Assembly: GCA_947074265.1 (NCBI GenBank)
Contig: CAMTPD010000020.1
Location: 1 to 10,724 of the forward strand
From: an uncultured Porphyromonadaceae bacterium
GTDB taxonomy: Bacteria; Bacteroidota; Bacteroidia; Bacteroidales; CAMTPD01
Direction of reading: 5' to 3'
DNA: 10,724 nucleotides
Numbering within the stretch: the first letter of the stretch is position 1; each line of letters opens with the position of its first letter. Shown in pieces: positions 7,311 to 10,724 of this stretch. The notes under the pieces are model-generated. The model searched no databases, was not told the origin of the DNA, and worked only from the letters and a program-made list of their open reading frames with translations. A program made the translations under genes and the position numbers.

Positions 7311-7346
7311 AAAAACGGATGCCGCTAATAACGACATCCGTTCTTT
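7311..7346. terminator. Bidirectional terminator between convergent genes
   Basis: AACGGATG (7314-7321) pairs perfectly with CATCCGTT (7335-7342) around a 13-nt loop. On the plus strand the stem is followed by TTCTTT, only 7 nt after the regulator stop. On the minus strand it is followed by TTTTTT (complement of the A run from 7310), serving the decarboxylase gene that ends at 7378. One hairpin therefore seems to stop both convergent transcripts, with the stronger U-tract on the minus strand. Confidence 0.75.
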
Positions 7347-7377
7347 GAATATAAACAATTATTATAGGAAAATCCTA

Positions 7378-8526
7378 CTATTCTTCCGGATAAGCTTTCG
7401 CAATTGCAGTACCCATTCTATAGTGTACGCCCGGTTGCGCAGTAATACATACGTTGCTTGCACGTTCAAATACCATTACGATATCAGAACCACCGAATTG
7501 GAAGTAAGAGATCTCTTCTCCTTTGCGAAGTGTAGTTCCTTCTTGACATGTAACAACGATTGAAGATACTTGAGCCATACCCATAGGCAATACTGCTACT
7601 AGACCGATTTCAGATTCGATAACCACCAAACCTCTAGTTTGCATAAATTCGTAACCTGGGTTGTCAGGAGCATCGAAAATACGTTTCATAGTTAGTTTGT
7701 GTTTGCCTTCTGTATCGTTAGGAACAAGTTCCGGATTTACTTCAAGATAAGCAGTTCCTTGGATAACTCTTGCTTCCAATACTTTACCACCTACAGGAGC
7801 GTGCTCGCGGTGATAGTCAAATGTATTTAGGAAAGAGTGACACCATGTACCGCCTTTGAAACGATCTTTGTAAGGGCTGCCTTCAAGAAGCTCTTCAATT
7901 TTCCATTCAATACCTTTGATGTTTACGTGTGTATTCGAACGGATTTCCCATTGACCGTCAAAAGTAGAGTCGGCAGGAGAAACAATAACTGACTGGTCTG
8001 TGATAGCTGCAATCGGTCTCATTCCCGGTTTTAGATAACGACCAAACATTTGATTGTATGTTTTCCAGCCACCGCGTGGTCTGTCATATTCGTCCATGTT
8101 GTAGATAGGTGAATCATAGAATGTTTTTTCTGATTCGGGAGTGATTGACTCCGGAGTATCCATGAATGCACCGAACTCTCTTACGAAACGTACCATCCAA
8201 TCTGAAAGTTCTGTTAGTGGTTCCATTTTATCGTGAGGTACGACAGCGTTTTGAAGTTCTTTAACCGGACTTTGATCCAAAATAAAGTAGAACTTACAAA
8301 CATGCTCGTAAACTTCTTTTCCTTGACAGTTTTCTGTAGGAATCCAAGTAAGTTGTTTGTCTAGCCAATCAAAATAATCATCTAGAGTTTTCAAGTCAGC
8401 CATAGCTTCAATCTTGTACGATTGAGCTTTTTTCAAAGCTTGTTCAAATTTTGTTTGCCAACCATTTTTTGCGATCATGTCGATTAGCTCCTTAACGATA
8501 GGAGCATGTTGTTTTTTTGTGCTCAT
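7378..8526 (-). CDS. Phosphatidylserine decarboxylase-superfamily protein with PSDC-like N-terminal domain
   Basis: The 382-residue protein is a pyruvoyl-dependent decarboxylase. The C-terminal half carries the superfamily's catalytic features: SPADSTFDG with Asp186, the histidine motif DYHREHAPVGGKV (His239 and His242, compare YHRxHxP in bacterial Psd), and FGGSD at 344-348. In the family, self-cleavage between the Gly and Ser of this motif turns the Ser (here Ser347) into the pyruvoyl cofactor, giving a large beta chain (1-346) and a short alpha chain. The first 150 residues (YFDWLDKQLTWIPTENCQG, VCKFYFILDQSP) resemble the PSDC domain (PF12588) found in larger homologues such as fungal PsiD tryptophan decarboxylase. 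No signal peptide or membrane helix is visible. Ordinary bacterial Psd is shorter and often sits beside pssA; neither holds here, so the substrate may be an amino acid or other amine precursor. Its codons are AT-rich and T-ending, unlike the efflux operon. Confidence 0.85.
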   Translation of the reverse strand: MSTKKQHAPIVKELIDMIAKNGWQTKFEQALKKAQSYKIEAMADLKTLDDYFDWLDKQLTWIPTENCQGKEVYEHVCKFYFILDQSPVKELQNAVVPHDKMEPLTELSDWMVRFVREFGAFMDTPESITPESEKTFYDSPIYNMDEYDRPRGGWKTYNQMFGRYLKPGMRPIAAITDQSVIVSPADSTFDGQWEIRSNTHVNIKGIEWKIEELLEGSPYKDRFKGGTWCHSFLNTFDYHREHAPVGGKVLEARVIQGTAYLEVNPELVPNDTEGKHKLTMKRIFDAPDNPGYEFMQTRGLVVIESEIGLVAVLPMGMAQVSSIVVTCQEGTTLRKGEEISYFQFGGSDIVMVFERASNVCITAQPGVHYRMGTAIAKAYPEE

Positions 8527-8544
8527 AATAAGAATAGATTAAAA

Positions 8545-8565
8545 ACTCATTTTTCAATAATGAGT
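8545..8565 (-). promoter_or_regulatory. Hairpin in the leader of the decarboxylase gene
   Basis: ACTCATT (8545-8551) and AATGAGT (8559-8565) form a perfect 7-bp inverted repeat with a 7-nt loop, ending 19 nt upstream of the decarboxylase start codon. It could be a 5' leader hairpin or an operator. No clear Bacteroides-type promoter was found on the minus strand behind this gene. The role is unknown. Confidence 0.35.
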
Positions 8566-8790
8566 CGATTCAAATAGTAAATAAGGTAATTATAAACGAT
8601 TATCTTTTTCTCGGTATATGTGAGCATATACGCAAAAGAAATAAACAATGTATTGTAGATAACTCGTAGCGCTTGCAAAAGTTTAAATTTACTGCAATAT
8701 ACTTCCGAATTAAAGACCAATAAGATTAATAAGCTCACGTATTAAGAACCACGCTTGGGATAATAGGTTGTTATTATCAATCGTTTCACA
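8566..8790. other. AT-rich gene-free region behind the decarboxylase gene
   Basis: This stretch must contain the promoter of the decarboxylase gene, but no TAnnTTTG element is clear on the minus strand. The only open frame (minus strand, 8547-8738, 63 codons) starts in AT-rich DNA, is rich in Leu, Ile and Tyr and matches nothing I recognise. I do not call it as a gene. Confidence 0.5.
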
Positions 8791-8793
8791 CAT

Positions 8794-8919
8794 ACACTTC
8801 TTTTAGAAAGCATAAGTCTGAAAGAAGGTGTTTGACTGCAAAACATCTTCCGAAAGAAAAAGTTATTCCAAATAAGTCTTCTTATGATTACTCAACATTC
8901 TACAATATCTATTGTAGAA
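8794..8919 (+). other. Cluster of hairpins, possible structured RNA
   Basis: Four inverted repeats lie close together. Hairpin 1 pairs 8794-8807 with 8817-8831 (14 pairs, one bulged G, one U·G pair when read on the plus strand). Hairpin 2 pairs 8824-8833 with 8841-8850 (10 pairs including one G·U). They share 8824-8831, so they exclude each other. Hairpin 3 is ATAAG/CTTAT (8872-8876 with 8881-8885). Hairpin 4 is TTCTACAAT/ATTGTAGAA (8898-8906 with 8911-8919), a perfect 9-bp stem with a 4-nt loop. In hairpins 1 and 2 the non-Watson-Crick pair is a wobble pair only in plus-strand RNA, which hints at that strand. No promoter was identified, and no known RNA family is recognised. Confidence 0.4.
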
Positions 8920-9016
8920 ACTAAACAAAAATTAGCTAGTTGCAATTCTCATTTATTCATCCCTTAATCTGTTTTATTTCTTTTGACACATCTGTAAGAT
9001 CGCTGATACCTCTAAA

Positions 9017-9069
9017 AGAAAACCCTCTGATAAAACAAGCAAAGGTCTTGTCTTATCAGAGGGTTTTCT
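9017..9069. terminator. Long hairpin terminator of the phosphoesterase gene
   Basis: The arms 9017-9039 and 9047-9069 pair over 23 positions with a single A·C mismatch (9034 opposite 9052) and a 7-nt loop. On the minus strand the stem ends in a T-rich stretch (GGTTTTCTTTTAGA), 19 nt beyond the stop codon of the phosphoesterase gene. The plus strand also ends in TTTTCTT, so it could stop any transcript coming from the hairpin cluster at 8794-8919. Confidence 0.82.
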
Positions 9070-9087
9070 TATGTATTCTGCAATAAG

Positions 9088-10056
9088 TTATTCCGTAATG
9101 TTTAGAAAAGGAGCGGTTACTTCGTGCGTTCCAATGCTGTCTGTCCACTGGCAATTCACAACCGACAGTTGATTTCCTGCAATGCGGGCAACCGCAAACG
9201 ATGCTTTGCCGCTGCCGTCGGGCCACGCATTATTTACCTGATAGATGGGAATACCACGATAACTCTCTACCGAAGCGATATGCGTATGTCCTACAAAGAA
9301 TCCTTTTACATTGTATGGCTCTAAAATATCGAACAGTTGGTCGCGTTCGGCTTGTGGCCACCATTCTATCGCCCACTTATCAAAGCCGTAATGTTGTACA
9401 ATAACCACCGGCTTTCCGGCTTTCGCATAATGCGACAAATCGTCTCGAAGCCAATCGAGATTGCTTTCGCAATAGGTAGTGTCGCCACCATAAGCTTGTA
9501 ACTGAACAAAGTGAACACCTCCATCGGTCCATGAATAACTACGACTCGACGGGTGCAGATTTGCGATCTCTCCTTGCTGCTGTTTCAAACTCAACAACGA
9601 ATCCATAAACTGAAAGGCAGCGGCTCGTCCGGCCAGGTTTGCAATCGAATCTTTCGAAAACGGATTGATATCGTGGTTGCCATAACCTGGGAAACAAGGT
9701 ACGGACAATTGCCTTTCGCTTTCTCCTTTGGTAAAATAACGCTGCGTGCACAAGTCGATCGCTTCGGGAATAGGCTTATCAAAAATATCGCCTGCTATAA
9801 TTACCGACGAAAGTGTCGTGAGCGTATCACCGGCAAAAAGCGAAGAGTCGGGCCAAACAAACGTTCCGGGCAATTTATTGATTGCAACTACGTGACAAAA
9901 TTGATCGGTCTCGGGCAGATAATCAAAATGCAAATCGGCCGCAACCACAAAGGTGATGTCAGGTGCGGTATGCTGCTCTTGCTTCGATTCGCAACTACAA
10001 AGCATCAAAGCAGTACCGAGCACTCCGACACTCGAAAGTAAATTCAAAAGTCTCAT
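9088..10056 (-). CDS. Calcineurin-like metallophosphoesterase, lipoprotein
   Basis: The 322-residue protein has a lipoprotein signal peptide (MRLLNLLSSVGVLGTALMLCSC). The lipobox is LCSC, and Cys22 is the predicted lipidated residue. The following ESKQEQ is polar and acidic, as seen in surface-exported Bacteroidota lipoproteins, so outer-leaflet display is possible. The five metal-binding blocks of the calcineurin-like phosphoesterase fold are present in order: ADLHFDY (Asp41, His43), AGDIFD (Asp90), GNHD (Asn127, His128), QHYG (His222) and GHTH (His257, His259). Such enzymes use a two-metal centre to cleave phosphomonoesters or diesters. The spacing and the insert around 130-215 resemble secreted phosphoesterases rather than cytoplasmic ones. 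The substrate is unknown. Its codon use is like that of the efflux operon. It is probably transcribed alone and ends at the hairpin at 9017-9069. Confidence 0.9.
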   Translation of the reverse strand: MRLLNLLSSVGVLGTALMLCSCESKQEQHTAPDITFVVAADLHFDYLPETDQFCHVVAINKLPGTFVWPDSSLFAGDTLTTLSSVIIAGDIFDKPIPEAIDLCTQRYFTKGESERQLSVPCFPGYGNHDINPFSKDSIANLAGRAAAFQFMDSLLSLKQQQGEIANLHPSSRSYSWTDGGVHFVQLQAYGGDTTYCESNLDWLRDDLSHYAKAGKPVVIVQHYGFDKWAIEWWPQAERDQLFDILEPYNVKGFFVGHTHIASVESYRGIPIYQVNNAWPDGSGKASFAVARIAGNQLSVVNCQWTDSIGTHEVTAPFLNITE

Positions 10057-10083
10057 GTTGTTTCGTTGAAATTATCAAACCTG

Positions 10084-10091
10084 CAAAATTA
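10084..10091 (-). promoter_or_regulatory. Possible -7 element of the phosphoesterase gene
   Basis: Read on the minus strand this is TAATTTTG, a perfect match to the Bacteroides -7 consensus TAnnTTTG, 27 nt upstream of the phosphoesterase ATG. No TTTG was found at the -33 position, so the promoter would be of a weak or activated type. Confidence 0.35.
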
Positions 10092-10153
10092 AACTACCCG
10101 CACGCAGTCGTGATTACAGAACCATTAATAAATCGTTTCATCCGGCCTACTAC

Positions 10154-10179
10154 ATAGATTCGTGATTGCACGAATCTAT
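10154..10179. terminator. Hairpin after the beta-helix gene, terminator-like
   Basis: ATAGATTCGTG (10154-10164) pairs perfectly with CACGAATCTAT (10169-10179), an 11-bp stem with the tetraloop ATTG, 20 nt beyond the stop codon of the minus-strand beta-helix gene. The position suits a terminator, but no U-tract follows on the minus strand, so it may act with another factor or serve as an mRNA 3' end. Confidence 0.45.
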
Positions 10180-10199
10180 TTCACAAACGCAACTAACAA

Positions 10200-10724
10200 T
10201 TAATTATCGTAATACGAGCTGTGCTCTTTTTCCCTTTCGAGAATAATCGCACGAAAGCGTTGCACGAGGGCATCATCCAGCTTTGCTTTTTCTTTCCACT
10301 CGGCAGATCCGTATACGCCGGCTTTGGAGTAGTCGAACGGTTTGAAGCCAATCTTCTTTGCCACGCGCTTACTTTTGAAAGTAAAGTCACCGTTCTGCGG
10401 ATCGGTAAACTGCGGATCCGCCTCAACCGAATGCTTATCTTTCAGCTTTTTCCATTCTTTGAACGAAGTCTGTTGAAACGACAACGTATCTCCTTTCAGG
10501 TTCCAGTAGCAGTTGTAGTCCATATCCAAGTTAGCCTCTTTCCATGCACCCGATGCGGTTTGTCCGCAATCTTGCAAAATGATGTTGTGCTTAAATTCTA
10601 ACGATTTATGCGGTTTTACTCTTGTACACTGCAATTGATATTACTGTCCGAAAGCAAAGATGTTGTTGCAGATCTTGTTCTTTTTTCCATAATTTTGTTG
10701 AAAACCGCCGCTCTTGCCAGCATA
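10200..10724 (-). pseudogene. Right-handed parallel beta-helix repeat protein, C-terminal part, broken by an in-frame stop
   Basis: This is the 3' part of a gene running off the right edge. The last 144 codons (10634-10200) read QCTRVKPHKSLEFKHNIIL, then DMDYNCYWN, ADPQFTDPQNGDFTF and KKIGFKPFDYSKAGVYG. This is the typical C-terminal pattern of secreted right-handed beta-helix proteins of Bacteroidota, some of which are polysaccharide lyases or glycosidases. Reading upstream in the same frame, 10724-10644 gives YAGKSGGFQQNYGKKNK followed by ICNNIFAFGQ, also family-like, but a TAA stands at 10641-10643 between the two parts. No frame change is needed, so a single nonsense substitution explains it. 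The only start for the downstream piece would be TTG at 10634, in mid-domain with no signal peptide. I infer a disrupted gene; a sequencing error or stop readthrough are the alternatives. Confidence 0.72.

Noticed and set aside
8547..8738. 63-codon minus-strand open frame behind the decarboxylase gene
   Set aside because: It is AT-driven in composition, has no recognisable domain or start signal, and overlaps the leader hairpin at 8545-8565.
9553..10041. 162-codon plus-strand open frame opposite the phosphoesterase
   Set aside because: It is the antisense shadow of a gene whose metal-binding motifs are all intact; its own translation is rich in Arg, Lys and Ile and matches no family.
10200..10634. 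A free-standing 144-residue protein starting at TTG 10634
   Set aside because: The start falls in the middle of a beta-helix domain, there is no signal peptide, and homologous sequence continues upstream in the same frame across the stop.

Overview
The window looks like chromosomal DNA from a member of the Bacteroidota, most likely the order Bacteroidales. The evidence is a tRNA without an encoded CCA end, promoter-like sequences of the Bacteroides type (TTTG near -33, TAnnTTTG near -7), weak or absent Shine-Dalgarno sequences, a tripartite efflux operon ending in a LytS/LytTR two-component pair, a lipoprotein with an acidic stretch after its lipid cysteine, and a beta-helix protein of a kind common in gut Bacteroidales. 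Species cannot be assigned from the sequence alone.

Layout. Positions 1-52 hold the 3' two thirds of a tRNA-Phe (GAA), followed by an intrinsic terminator at 73-107. From about 110 to 1030 there is no convincing gene. The right half of this stretch (about 471-911) is a degenerate tandem array with a 22-bp period, with the core YCACGAARAC followed by T-rich DNA. It is the most unusual structure in the window. A Bacteroides-type promoter (979-1010), with a possible direct-repeat operator just upstream (948-974), starts the main operon.

The operon on the plus strand (1033-7307) has six tightly packed genes: a TolC-type outer-membrane channel, a MacA-type periplasmic adaptor, a stand-alone ABC ATPase, a MacB-type permease, a LytS-type sensor histidine kinase and a LytTR response regulator. 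The first four should form an envelope-spanning ABC export pump. The last two probably sense an envelope or substrate signal and control the pump. The substrate is unknown.

A hairpin with A/T tracts on both sides (7314-7342) separates this operon from a convergent minus-strand gene for a large pyruvoyl-dependent decarboxylase of the phosphatidylserine decarboxylase superfamily (7378-8526). It carries an extra N-terminal domain like that of PsiD-type enzymes, so its substrate may not be phosphatidylserine. The 560-bp gap behind it has no credible ORF but holds a cluster of hairpins, two of them mutually exclusive. A long hairpin terminator (9017-9069) ends the next minus-strand gene, a lipoprotein calcineurin-like phosphoesterase (9088-10056).

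The right edge carries the C-terminal part of a right-handed beta-helix protein on the minus strand (10200-10724). It is interrupted by an in-frame TAA at 10641-10643 although family-like sequence continues on both sides, so it appears to be a nonsense-disrupted gene.
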